The notes under the pieces: generated by a model
What the model saw: only the letters and a program-made list of their open reading frames with translations
What the model was told of the DNA's origin: nothing
Database searches by the model: none
Made by a program: the position numbers and the translations under genes
In this document: piece after piece, positions 44,197 through 53,348 of the stretch
Layout: each line of letters begins with the position of its first letter
Numbering within the stretch: the first letter of the stretch is position 1
Assembly: GCA_964613215.1 (NCBI GenBank)
Contig: CAZTHK010000016.1
Span: 1 to 64,000, forward strand
Source of the DNA: CAZTHK01 sp964613215
GTDB lineage: Bacteria > Krumholzibacteriota > Krumholzibacteriia > Krumholzibacteriales > CAZTHK01
DNA length: 64,000 nucleotides
Direction: 5' to 3'

Positions 44197-44754
44197 CTGA
44201 GGGTTATTGCAGGCACAAGAAAGGGCACCAGACTCCGGGGGGTGAAGAGCCCGAATCTCAAACCCACTACCCAGCTGGTCAAGGGTTCGCTTTTCGATAC
44301 CCTCGGTGAAGTGGTAGGAGACGAGATCTTCATAGATCTGTTTGCGGGATCGGGGGGAATGGGAATAGAGGCACTCAGCCGGGGGGCAAAGCGGGCAGTT
44401 ATGGTAGAGAGTGACCGGCAGATGCTGGGAGTGATAAGGGAGAACCTCAAAACCTGCCGGTTCGGGGAGGAGGCCGAGGTAAGAAGGGAGAATGCGCTTG
44501 AGTTTCTCGGGAGGTTCATAGGTGAAAGCAAATTCGCCCATATTATATTTGCCGATCCTCCATATTCTGGAGATTATTGCGGCAAGATAATCGAGATGGT
44601 CGGAGAGGGGGAGCAGTGTCCCTGCAGAGTGCTTATACTGGAGCACCGGGACGGGCTGAAACTGGAGGGTAGAGGCAAACTGGATAAATGGCGTACCAGG
44701 GCTTTCGGGCAGACCGCCCTTTCATATTTTTTATGTAATGATGAAAATAGATAG
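44197..44754 (+). CDS. rsmD: 16S rRNA guanine-N2 methyltransferase RsmD, CTG start
   Basis: 185 residues. RsmD methylates G966 of 16S rRNA. Family motifs: 'VKSPNLKPTTQLVKGSLFDTL', SAM loop 'FIDLFAGSGGMGIEALSRGA', 'VMVESDRQ' and catalytic 'IIFADPPYS'. Reading from the CTG at 44197 gives M/L-RVIAGTRKGTRLRG, the canonical RsmD N-terminus (RVIAG..KG..L). GGGAGG lies six bases ahead of it, a TAA is in frame at 44182 and no ATG, GTG or TTG lies between. The next start, GTG at 44242, would delete this conserved stretch. CTG is therefore the best start. Confidence 0.88.
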   Translation: MRVIAGTRKGTRLRGVKSPNLKPTTQLVKGSLFDTLGEVVGDEIFIDLFAGSGGMGIEALSRGAKRAVMVESDRQMLGVIRENLKTCRFGEEAEVRRENALEFLGRFIGESKFAHIIFADPPYSGDYCGKIIEMVGEGEQCPCRVLILEHRDGLKLEGRGKLDKWRTRAFGQTALSYFLCNDENR

Positions 44755-44767
44755 GATACTTGTTTTT

Positions 44768-44796
44768 TTGCTGTAGTTATTGTATTTATATATAAT
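44768..44796 (+). promoter_or_regulatory. Sigma-70 type promoter of coaD
   Basis: TTGCTG at 44768-44773, a 17-base spacer and a perfect TATAAT at 44791-44796, 31 bases ahead of the coaD start. Confidence 0.65.
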
Positions 44797-44827
44797 TATT
44801 GATAGTAATTAAGGGAGGTTCTTAAAA

Positions 44828-45310
44828 TTGAGTGAGAAAGTTGCCCTCTATCCCGGCACCTTCGATCCAATAACCAACGGCCATATGGACCTTATCAATA
44901 GAACCACCGGAATCTTCGACAGGGTTATTGTGGCTATAGCGGCGGGCGCACACAAATCCCCCCTTCTGACCCTGGAGCAGAGAGCGGAGCTGGTGAGGGA
45001 GAGTGTGAAGGAGCTGGGGGATGTGGAAGTGGTAACCTTCGATGGCCTGCTGGTGGATGAATTCAAGTCCCGGGATGTAAGTGTTGTTATCCGGGGACTG
45101 AGGGCTGTTTCGGATTTCGAGTACGAGTTGATGATAGCATTGATGAACCGGAAGCTTAACCCCGACTTCGAGACGGTATTCCTGATGCCCAGCGAACAGT
45201 ATATCTACCTTCACAGCTCGCCTATAAAGGAGATATACAATATGGGAGGAGATATAAGCTGTCTGGTACCGCCGCCGGTGATGAAGAAGATGAAGGAGTG
45301 GAATATTTAA
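44828..45310 (+). CDS. coaD: Phosphopantetheine adenylyltransferase CoaD
   Basis: 160 residues, the standard length. It transfers AMP to 4'-phosphopantetheine in coenzyme A synthesis. The nucleotidyltransferase motif 'YPGTFDPITNGHMDLI' (TxGH as TNGH), 'VVIRGLRAVSDFEYELMIALMNRKL' and 'LMPSEQYIYLHSSPIKEIYNMGGD' are diagnostic. It starts at TTG behind AAGGGAGG. CoaD ultimately supplies the arm for the carrier domains of the NRPS-PKS downstream, but this is general metabolism and not evidence of linkage. Confidence 0.96.
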   Translation: MSEKVALYPGTFDPITNGHMDLINRTTGIFDRVIVAIAAGAHKSPLLTLEQRAELVRESVKELGDVEVVTFDGLLVDEFKSRDVSVVIRGLRAVSDFEYELMIALMNRKLNPDFETVFLMPSEQYIYLHSSPIKEIYNMGGDISCLVPPPVMKKMKEWNI

Positions 45311-45585
45311 TATATTCCGGTAGTTATAAACCTTCGCTTATCGCCGGCATCCCCGGATGCTCTGACTGGATATGGGAGATTTCTGCATAATCCGGTCAGC
45401 GGTATTAATGCTTGAATTCATCGGGGTAATCGAAATACGCAGAGTTATAGTTATAATTAATTAGCAGCCAGTGTGCAGCATTAAGAAATATTTTTTATTA
45501 ATTGCCAGGCTTGATCAGCAAACGGCCATGATAGTTATCTGCAGTTTTCAGAATTGTTCGGATTAAATACAGAGAGGAGTAAAAA

Positions 45586-46779
45586 GTGGGGAAATCGTTA
45601 AGTAAGAGGGCAGGTTCCCTGGAACCATCGGTAACCCTTACCCTCAATACCAAAGCCAATGAGTTGAAGGAGAAGGGTGAGGATGTGGTGGGTCTGGCTG
45701 CGGGCGAGCCGGATTTTGACACTCCGGATGTGATCAAGGAGGCTGCAATTAAAGCGATCCGGGAGGGCAAGACCAACTACACCCCGGCAGCCGGTATCGC
45801 TCCCCTGCGGGAGGAGGTTGCCCGGGCCTATTCCCAGAGGCTGGGGGTTGATTATTCATCCCGGGAGGTGGTCATCTCCAACGGAGCCAAGCATTCCATC
45901 TTTGATGCCCTGTACGTGCTTACCGATCCGGGGGATGAGGTGTTGATAACCACGCCCTACTGGGTGAGCTATCCGGAGATGGTCAAGCTGGTGGGGGCCA
46001 CCCCCAGGATAATCGAAACGGACAAGGAGAATGGTTATAAACTGGCTCCTGAGCAGCTGGAGGAGGAACTCTCCCGGGGCAACCCCGGGGCAATTCTTTT
46101 CAACTCGCCCAATAATCCCGCCGGGATTGTCTACAGCAGGGAGGAGATCGAGGATATCGGGCGTCTCTGCCTTGAGGCGGGGATTTCCATAATCAGCGAC
46201 GAGATCTATGAATTTCTGGTGTACGGTGATCACAGGCACTATTCGCCGGTACAACTGATTGCGGAGCTGAAGGAGAGCTCTGTGGTGATCACCGGAGTGT
46301 CCAAAAGCTATGCCATGACCGGCTGGCGGATCGGATTCGGACTGGCGGAGAGAGAGGTAGCCTATGGAATGGGCGCCTATCAGGCTCATGCTACCGGGTG
46401 CCCCAACTCCATTTCACAGTGGGCTGCCCTGACCGCCCTCAAGGAGGGTGCTCCGGACAGGGACAGGATGCGCACGGAGTTTGAGAAGAGAAGGGACATG
46501 TTCGCAGATATGCTATCCCAAATACCACAGATAGATTTTCCCATGCCGGGGGGTGCATTCTATTTCCTGGCCGATGTCTCCAGTCTGTATGAGCCCTGCG
46601 GGGTTTCGGGAAGCGCAGACTTCTGTGAAAAGCTGCTGGATGAGCGGGGACTGCTGCTTATCCCGGGAGGACCATTCGGATGCGATGACACCGTCAGGTT
46701 TTCATTCGCAGTCAGCCGGGAGGAGCTGGAGGGAGCCTTCCAGAGGTTTCAGACTTTCGTCAATGATTATGCCGGATAA
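45586..46779 (+). CDS. Class I aminotransferase, aspartate aminotransferase type
   Basis: 397 residues with the I-gamma aspartate aminotransferase look: 'LTLTLNTKANELKEKGEDVVGLAAGEPDFDTP', 'GKTNYTPAAGIAPLREEVA', 'NSPNNPAGIVYSREE', 'SDEIYEFLVYG' and PLP lysine K240 in 'GVSKSYAMTGWRIGF'. Starts at GTG behind GAGAGGAG. It stands alone between two intergenic gaps (275 and 242 bases). It probably moves amino groups between aspartate or aromatic amino acids and 2-oxoglutarate; exact substrate not readable. Confidence 0.9.
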   Translation: MGKSLSKRAGSLEPSVTLTLNTKANELKEKGEDVVGLAAGEPDFDTPDVIKEAAIKAIREGKTNYTPAAGIAPLREEVARAYSQRLGVDYSSREVVISNGAKHSIFDALYVLTDPGDEVLITTPYWVSYPEMVKLVGATPRIIETDKENGYKLAPEQLEEELSRGNPGAILFNSPNNPAGIVYSREEIEDIGRLCLEAGISIISDEIYEFLVYGDHRHYSPVQLIAELKESSVVITGVSKSYAMTGWRIGFGLAEREVAYGMGAYQAHATGCPNSISQWAALTALKEGAPDRDRMRTEFEKRRDMFADMLSQIPQIDFPMPGGAFYFLADVSSLYEPCGVSGSADFCEKLLDERGLLLIPGGPFGCDDTVRFSFAVSREELEGAFQRFQTFVNDYAG

Positions 46780-47021
46780 GTGATCAGCCGCTTGAAATGA
46801 AACAGACAGCACCAGGTGATCAACCAAGGTAACCAGAATGGCGGGGTTTTGATTATCAGAACGTGGCTGAGTGGAGTCCGAACTGATGGTTTCTGCCTGA
46901 GGGGGGGGTTGTTATAGCCGGTGTTACGGCTTTTATGGTGTTTGCATTCAGGATAACCGGGTGGGGGATATCGGATCAGTGCTTACATCTGCCATCCTGC
47001 AATAGTTGAACACCGCACCAT

Positions 47022-48431
47022 ATGGGTAAATATTGGCGGTTCAAAAGTGACGTATTAATGAAAGATACTATTTCCAGAATAAAAAGCATGGCCCGGGAGC
47101 TGAAAGATATCGGGATATTCACAGATCTCCGTTACCGGATCTCCTATTCCTACGATTCCACCGGCCTGAGGGGAGAGTGCGGGGGAGTGGCATTTCCGGA
47201 GTCTCTGGATCAGTTGGGCAGGTTGATAGGGGAATCACACCGCCGGGAGGTACCGGTGGTGGTCAGGGGAGCCGGTACCGGGTTTTCGGGGGGATCGGTT
47301 CCCCGGCGTGGAGCCCTGGTGATATCCACGGAACAGATTAACAGCGTCCTCGGCCTTTCCGCTCGATCTCTGGAGGTTGAGGTGGAGGCGGGTATGGTGA
47401 ATCAGGATCTTCAGAATCTGCTGGAGGTAAAGGGGCTTTTCTATCCCCCAGATCCGGCCAGTCTGAAGTTCTCCACCCTGGGCGGGAATGTAGCCGAAAA
47501 TGCAGGCGGCCCCAGAGCATACAAGTACGGAGTAACCAGACGGTATGTCAGGGCCATTACCTGGGTATCTTCTTGTGGTGAGGTGTATACTACTCCGGCG
47601 GAAGGACTGGCTGCACTGCTGATCGGGGCAGAGGGAACCCTGGGGGCCATATACTCCATAAGACTGGCCCTGCTGGAACTTCCCCGTGCGGCCAGAACAT
47701 CCCTGATTGCAGCCGGTCCGGATGAGAGGGCTCTGGAAATAGCCTCACAACTGATAAGCAGGGGATTTGCACCGTCGGTTATGGAGTACATCGATTCCAG
47801 GACTATAAGATGTGTTACCGAATACTGTAAAATGGAGCATCTGGACAGAAACTCCAGCTATCTTTTCGTGGAGGTGGATGGTTCAGAGGGTGAAGTGGAG
47901 GAACAGCAGGTAAAGCTCGAAGATTTCTGCAGCAGTAACAGGCTGGAACGGATTACCGCCCATAATGAAGAGGAGATGGAGGAGCTCTGGGAGGTCCGCC
48001 GTTCCATAAGTCCCAGCCTGGCCAGGAGGGGTATAACCAAGGTGAACGAAGATGTTTCCCTTCCCCTGGGAAGTTTGACCGGAGCAGTCTCGTTTATTCA
48101 TGCTCAGGCGGATGAACTCGGGCTGGACTGCTACATATTCGGACACAGCGGTGACGGGAACCTGCATGTAAATATTATGACCGACCGGAGGAAGAGGGAA
48201 GAGATGGGGCGGGTGAAGCTCTTTGTAGACAGGCTGTTTCACAGGGTGGTAGAACTTGGCGGAACCATCAGCGGGGAGCACGGGATAGGTCTAACCAAAT
48301 CGGAGTATCTGGATTTGATGTTCAGCCGGGAGGAGATGGAGATTCAGAGGGAAACAGGGGCCACTTTTGATCCCGCCGGTATTATGAATCCTTCAAAGTA
48401 TTTTGATATTGCCGGAATTGAGGGGAAATAA
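47022..48431 (+). CDS. FAD-linked oxidase of the GlcD/D-lactate dehydrogenase family
   Basis: 469 residues. The FAD_binding_4 domain has 'VPVVVRGAGTGFSGGSVPRRGALVIS', 'DPASLKFSTLGGNVAENAGGPRAYKYGVTRRYV' and 'GAEGTLGAIYSIRLAL'. The C-terminal oxidase domain has 'FGHSGDGNLHVNIM' and 'GTISGEHGIGLTKSEYL', the metal and substrate motifs. It oxidises a 2-hydroxy acid such as glycolate or D-lactate. No GlcE/GlcF partner is adjacent. A second possible start is the ATG at 47058; neither has a strong ribosome site. Confidence 0.9.
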   Translation: MGKYWRFKSDVLMKDTISRIKSMARELKDIGIFTDLRYRISYSYDSTGLRGECGGVAFPESLDQLGRLIGESHRREVPVVVRGAGTGFSGGSVPRRGALVISTEQINSVLGLSARSLEVEVEAGMVNQDLQNLLEVKGLFYPPDPASLKFSTLGGNVAENAGGPRAYKYGVTRRYVRAITWVSSCGEVYTTPAEGLAALLIGAEGTLGAIYSIRLALLELPRAARTSLIAAGPDERALEIASQLISRGFAPSVMEYIDSRTIRCVTEYCKMEHLDRNSSYLFVEVDGSEGEVEEQQVKLEDFCSSNRLERITAHNEEEMEELWEVRRSISPSLARRGITKVNEDVSLPLGSLTGAVSFIHAQADELGLDCYIFGHSGDGNLHVNIMTDRRKREEMGRVKLFVDRLFHRVVELGGTISGEHGIGLTKSEYLDLMFSREEMEIQRETGATFDPAGIMNPSKYFDIAGIEGK

Positions 48432-48515
48432 AGCGGGGATTATTATAAATCATGAAATTGCCCCGGCGGTTTAACAGGCTGGGGGCAGTATTTACTGAAA
48501 AGGCTGTTATTAATT

Positions 48516-49502
48516 ATGTTTGTAGACAGGGTCAGAATCAGGGTCAGGGCAGGAAAGGGCGGGGATGGGGCAGTTAGTTTCAGGCGGCGCAAGTATATCC
48601 CCAAGGGGGGGCCGGACGGAGGTAATGGGGGTAAGGGTGGAGATGTGATCATCCGGGTGGATGAGAAGATGAAGACCCTGATCGATCTGCGGTACAAAGA
48701 TACCTATGTAGCTGAAAACGGCAAACCGGGCGGGGGGGATAAGAAAACCGGCCGGAGCGGATCGGATGTGATAGTGAGAGTTCCCCCGGGCTCTGTGGTG
48801 GAGGATCTCCAGAGCGGTGATACACTGGCGGACTTCGAAGGGGATGAAGGAAGCCTGGTAGCTGCCGGGGGAGGTAGAGGGGGAAGGGGTAATTTTACCT
48901 TCCGGTCATCCACCAATCAGGCTCCCCGTCAATTTACCAGGGGGAAGAAGGGGGAGCAGAGGGAACTTCGGATTACTCTCAAACTGATTGCGGACGTAGG
49001 CCTGGTGGGTTTGCCCAATTCCGGTAAATCCACCCTGCTGGCTTCTCTGAGCCGAGCTCATCCTGCCATAGCTTCATATCCCTTCTCCACGGTGTATCCG
49101 GTGCTGGGAATTGTATCTGTAGATGTGGCTGCCTCTTACTGTATGGTGGATATTCCGGGGCTTATAGAGGGGGCTCACCGGGGAAGGGGCCTGGGTCTGG
49201 AATTTCTCAGGCATGTGGAACGTTGCCGGGTGCTGCTGTTTGTGATAGATTCGGCCGGCCAGACCGAACCTGCTGATGCCTACCGCCAGCTGACGGAGGA
49301 GCTGAGCCGGTACAGCCCCGGGCTTCTGGAGAGGCCATGCTGTATTGCCCTGAATAAGATGGATCTCAAGGAAAGCAGGGAAAGAGGGATCGAACCGGGA
49401 GAAACTCACTGCAGAAGAATATTCAGAATATCCGCACTTACCGGGGAGGGGGTCAGGGAAATGTCAGGGAAGCTGTACCAGATGATCAGGGAGCAGGGAT
49501 GA
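48516..49502 (+). CDS. obg: GTPase Obg/CgtA
   Basis: 328 residues. The glycine-rich Obg fold (1-158) is unmistakable: 'FVDRVRIRVRAGKGGDGAVSFRRRKYIPKGGPDGGNGGKGGDV'. The G domain has G1 'GLPNSGKST' (about 166-174), G3 'DIPGLIEGAHRGRGLGLEFLRH' and G4 'NKMD'. There is no C-terminal OCT domain, which is common. It acts in 50S ribosome assembly. It is followed by an AT-rich gap before the NRPS locus. Confidence 0.96.
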   Translation: MFVDRVRIRVRAGKGGDGAVSFRRRKYIPKGGPDGGNGGKGGDVIIRVDEKMKTLIDLRYKDTYVAENGKPGGGDKKTGRSGSDVIVRVPPGSVVEDLQSGDTLADFEGDEGSLVAAGGGRGGRGNFTFRSSTNQAPRQFTRGKKGEQRELRITLKLIADVGLVGLPNSGKSTLLASLSRAHPAIASYPFSTVYPVLGIVSVDVAASYCMVDIPGLIEGAHRGRGLGLEFLRHVERCRVLLFVIDSAGQTEPADAYRQLTEELSRYSPGLLERPCCIALNKMDLKESRERGIEPGETHCRRIFRISALTGEGVREMSGKLYQMIREQG

Positions 49503-49961
49503 TTATTACTTGATACTTATAAAAATTATCTCTTAAAAAGAAGATAATCTGCAGGTTTCGCAGTTGACTATCCCCTTATTATATGATAACATACGCCCGG
49601 TCAAGGAAGAGCAGAAGCGCATTTTATTATTTCAGGTAATTGTCAGATATTAAACTGGAAAGGGAAAGTATGGAAAATAGGCTAAAGTAGTATCATCTTT
49701 AGTTCATACATTCTATTCACCGGGAAAATTGATTTTATTTGGAGAGAAAACTCTATCTGGAGCGTTAATATCTATAGAGACAAGAGGTTAGTATAATCTG
49801 TAAGTTAAGCTGCTTATTCTAACCAAAAATATTATGAAAATGGAAAGCTGACTGGGGTCAGCATTCCAGATTTATCGTTAATTGTATGTGGTCACAAATA
49901 ACGAATAGAGGGGATATGTTCGTCTCTGAATTGGGGTTACTGCCGAAAGCTCAAGGGAAGT
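49503..49961. other. AT-rich intergenic region ahead of the NRPS-PKS locus (459 bases)
   Basis: No gene. It shows an AT-rich inverted repeat just after obg (ATTATCT/AGATAAT near 49527-49548, no T tract), an isolated TATAAT at 49792-49797 without a good -35, and a perfect hairpin at 49847-49862. It likely holds the promoter of the biosynthetic operon but none is convincing. Confidence 0.55.
49847..49862. promoter_or_regulatory. Hairpin in the leader of the NRPS locus
   Basis: GCTGAC-TGGG-GTCAGC is a six-pair perfect stem with a four-base loop, 100 bases before the first NRPS start. It has no T tract, so it is not a terminator. A regulatory role is possible but unproven. Confidence 0.3.
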
Positions 49962-52900
49962 ATGAATAAAGATCCGAGAAATCCGGACAGGGGCAGTCTT
50001 TCATCGGCCAAGAGGGAACTTCTGAGGCGCAGGCTGAGGGGTAAATCAAAAAGTGTCTCTGCCCGGGGTGATATCATTCCCGGATCTGACAGGGAGAGTG
50101 CTCCCCTCTCGTCAGCTCAACAGAGATTGTGGTTCCTGGACCGGTATGAGACCGAGCAGCCGGTATACAATCTGCCGGCGGCATACCGGATCAGAGGCGC
50201 CCTCAGGCCGGATATACTGCGGCGATGCCTGAACCATATCGCCCTCAGGCACCAGGTTCTGCGTACCGTATTCAGACAGGTGGATGGTGAACCCCGCCAG
50301 GTTATAATGGAAGATATGGTGATAGAGATGCCGGTAGTGGATCTGAGCGGTTTTCACCCGGAGGAGAGGGAGAGGAAATCCATGGAGCTGGCTGAACAGG
50401 TAGCACAGCGGCGGTTTGACCTTTCCCGGGGCCCGCTGATAAGAGCTTCTCTGTTCAAACTGGACCGCCGTGAATACATGCTGGTATTCTGTCTTCATCA
50501 TATCATTTCGGATGGATGGTCCAATCATATCCTGATAGGCGAGCTGACCGAACTGTATGAGGCATTCAGTGAAGGGAGGGAGCCGGAACTTCCTGAACTA
50601 CCGGTTCAGTATGCTGATTTCGCCGCCTGGCAGAGAGAGAGGCTCAACCATGAGCAACTCCGTAAACAGCTCCATTACTGGGAGGAGAAGTTGAAGGGTG
50701 CACCACCGGTTCTTCATCTTCCCACTGACACCACCAGGCCGCCGGTTCAGAGCTTCAGGGGGGAGTATCTTGAATTCGATCTGGAGGGGTACACTGCAGA
50801 AGCCCTACGGCAGCTCAGCAGGGAGGAAAATGCCACCCTGTTCATGACCCTCTTATCCGGCTTTGCTGTGCTGCTGTCCCGCTATTCCGGCCAGAAGGAT
50901 CTGGTTATAGGTACCCCCATAGCCAACAGGAATCTCTATCAGGTGGAGAAACTGATCGGGTTCTTTGTCAACACTCTGGCCATAAGAGCGGATCTTACCG
51001 GTGACCCCGCTTTCCGTCAGTTAGTCGGAAGGATCAGGGAGACCGCCCTGGATGCTTTCTCACATCAGGATATCCCCTTCGAAAGAATTGTGGAGGAGCT
51101 CAGACCGGAGAGAGACCTGAGCCGGACCCCTGTATTCCAGGTTATGTACGGTCATCAGAATATGCCGTTTCTCCAGATGGAACTGACCGGCCTGAAGATA
51201 GAATCGATAAAGATGCTCAGCTCTACAGCAAAATTCGACCTCATCATTACCACCTACAGTGATCCCCGTGGAATACATGGCTATGTTAATTACAACTCCG
51301 ACCTGTTCAGCGGCACTACTGTAAAGAGGATGATTTCCCACCTTAAGAATATCCTGGTCAATGCTGCAGATAACCCTGATCTGAATATATCGCGTATTCC
51401 CATGATGACCGGGGAGGAGAAGTCCAGAATAGTATATAAATGGAATGATACAGGGGAATCAGATTACACCGGAAAATTAATGCACCTGATGTTTGAACAG
51501 CAGGTCCGGGAGAGGCCCGGAGAAATGGCAGTGGTTTATCCCGGGGGAGAGCTGACATACCGGCAGCTTAATTCCAGGGTCAACCATCTGGCCCATTATC
51601 TCATCCGGAAGGGGGTGAAACCGGAGACCCGGGTGGGAATATGTATGGAACGTTCCCACCAGGCCCTTACCGGCCTGTTGGCGATATTAAAGTGCGGAGG
51701 CGTGTATATACCACTGGATCCATCCTATCCCTCCAGGAGGCTGAGTTTCATGATGGCTGACAGCGGGCTGAATATCATACTGACCGGTGATGAGACCGGT
51801 GAGATAGATGGAGTGGAAGGGAAGATGGTCATAAATATTGATAAGGAGTGGAAAAATATCGGCAAAGAAGATGACAGTAATCCGGATGTAAATATCAGCC
51901 CGGGCAATCTGGCTTATATAATATATACCTCCGGTTCAACCGGGCAGCCCAAAGGGGTGATGCTGACTCACCGGGGGCTGGCCAACCTGGTATGCTGGCA
52001 CCGGGATGAGTACCGGGTAAAACCGGATGACCGGGTTACCCATATGGGAAATCTCTCCTTCGATCTCTCCATCTGGGAGGTATGTCCCTGCCTGGCGGCA
52101 GGAGCTTGTATATTCATTCCCCCCGGGGAGGTAAGGTTGTCTCCAACCCGGCTGGTAGAGTGGCTGGAGAGCAGGGATATCGCCCTTTGCACCCTTCCCA
52201 CCCCCATGGCGGAGGAGGTGATGGAGGAGGAGTGGCCGGGGGATATTCACCTCCGGGCGGTTTTTACCGGTGGCGACAGGCTTACCAAGAGACCGGGGGA
52301 GGATCTGCCCTTCAGGTTGTTCAATCATTATGGCCCCACCGAGATAACTGTACTGGCAACCTCAGGAGAGGTCACTTCCCGACAGGGGGAAGGATATTCT
52401 CCTCCCTCCATAGGAAGAGCGGTGAGCAACACCGGTGTGTATATCCTGGATGAGAATATGCAGCCGGTACCACCGGGGGTGCCTGGCGAGATATGTATAT
52501 CGGGTGCCGGACTGGCCAGGGGATACTGGAACCGCCCAGCTGTTACCGCTTCCAGCTTCGTGCCCCATCCCCTGAATGGAGGGGGGGGAGAGAGATTGTA
52601 CCGGAGTGGGGACCGTGGCCGTTTTCTGGAGGATGGGAGCATTGAGTTCATGGGCCGGCTGGATGATCAGATAAAGATAAGGGGTTACCGGATTGAACCA
52701 TCCGGAATAGAAGTGGTACTTAATGATCATCCCGGTATCAGGGACGCTGCAGTATTGTTGAAGGATAGCAGGAAAACCGGTGATAAGATACTGTCATGTT
52801 ATGTGGTTCCCGAAGAAGGTAGCGAGCCCGGGGCGGATGAGATCCGGTCTTATCTGGGGGAACGGCTTCCCCGGTATATGATCCCATCTGTTTTTATAAT

Positions 52901-53348
52901 CATGATTAATCTCCCCCTTACCGAGAATGGGAAGCTGGACCGGGATTCTCTGCCTCATCCGGATAGTGTGGAGCTGGAACGCAGCAGTGAATATGTTGCT
53001 CCCCGGGATGAACTGGAGAGAAAAATTGTCTCCCTGTGGGAAGAATTACTGCAGGTGGATAAGATCGGAGTGGATGATAATTTCTTTGATATAGGGGGAC
53101 ATTCCCTTCTGCTGGTTAAGGTCAACCAGAGACTGGAAGATATGTTCAACCGGAAGATACCGGTAGTGGATATGTTCAAGTATCCCACCGTGGCGGCACT
53201 GACCCGCTACCTTTCCGGAGAGGGCGGTGGAGAGCCCGGGTTCCAATCGAGCAGGAAGAGGGGAGAGGCAAGAAGAAAATCACTCCGCAGAAGGAGTCTG
53301 CGCCGTAAGAGCAGCAGGGGCAGCAGAAGAGAGGATAAGCATGGATGA
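49962..53348 (+). CDS. Nonribosomal peptide synthetase, module C-A-PCP
   Basis: 1128 residues. The condensation domain (about 45-480) has 'SSAQQRLWFLDRYE' and active site HHIISDG (179-185). The adenylation domain (about 500-990) has TSGSTG at 656-661, 'NHYGPTE', 'YRSGDRGRF' and 'GRLDDQIKIRGYRIEPSGIE'. The carrier has Ser1048 in 'DNFFDIGGHSLLL'. Reading specificity positions by eye gives D-L-W-T-F-G-H-V-L-K, which I cannot match to a known substrate. As the first gene it lacks a loading module, so its C domain may take an acyl-CoA starter. The last 40 residues are strongly basic. It overlaps the PKS gene by eight bases. Confidence 0.95.
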   Translation: MNKDPRNPDRGSLSSAKRELLRRRLRGKSKSVSARGDIIPGSDRESAPLSSAQQRLWFLDRYETEQPVYNLPAAYRIRGALRPDILRRCLNHIALRHQVLRTVFRQVDGEPRQVIMEDMVIEMPVVDLSGFHPEERERKSMELAEQVAQRRFDLSRGPLIRASLFKLDRREYMLVFCLHHIISDGWSNHILIGELTELYEAFSEGREPELPELPVQYADFAAWQRERLNHEQLRKQLHYWEEKLKGAPPVLHLPTDTTRPPVQSFRGEYLEFDLEGYTAEALRQLSREENATLFMTLLSGFAVLLSRYSGQKDLVIGTPIANRNLYQVEKLIGFFVNTLAIRADLTGDPAFRQLVGRIRETALDAFSHQDIPFERIVEELRPERDLSRTPVFQVMYGHQNMPFLQMELTGLKIESIKMLSSTAKFDLIITTYSDPRGIHGYVNYNSDLFSGTTVKRMISHLKNILVNAADNPDLNISRIPMMTGEEKSRIVYKWNDTGESDYTGKLMHLMFEQQVRERPGEMAVVYPGGELTYRQLNSRVNHLAHYLIRKGVKPETRVGICMERSHQALTGLLAILKCGGVYIPLDPSYPSRRLSFMMADSGLNIILTGDETGEIDGVEGKMVINIDKEWKNIGKEDDSNPDVNISPGNLAYIIYTSGSTGQPKGVMLTHRGLANLVCWHRDEYRVKPDDRVTHMGNLSFDLSIWEVCPCLAAGACIFIPPGEVRLSPTRLVEWLESRDIALCTLPTPMAEEVMEEEWPGDIHLRAVFTGGDRLTKRPGEDLPFRLFNHYGPTEITVLATSGEVTSRQGEGYSPPSIGRAVSNTGVYILDENMQPVPPGVPGEICISGAGLARGYWNRPAVTASSFVPHPLNGGGGERLYRSGDRGRFLEDGSIEFMGRLDDQIKIRGYRIEPSGIEVVLNDHPGIRDAAVLLKDSRKTGDKILSCYVVPEEGSEPGADEIRSYLGERLPRYMIPSVFIIMINLPLTENGKLDRDSLPHPDSVELERSSEYVAPRDELERKIVSLWEELLQVDKIGVDDNFFDIGGHSLLLVKVNQRLEDMFNRKIPVVDMFKYPTVAALTRYLSGEGGGEPGFQSSRKRGEARRKSLRRRSLRRKSSRGSRREDKHG

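Noticed and set aside
44828..49502. coaD, aminotransferase, oxidase and obg as part of the NRPS-PKS locus
   Set aside because: They are ordinary housekeeping genes, separated by 459 non-coding bases from the first NRPS and with no pathway-specific feature.
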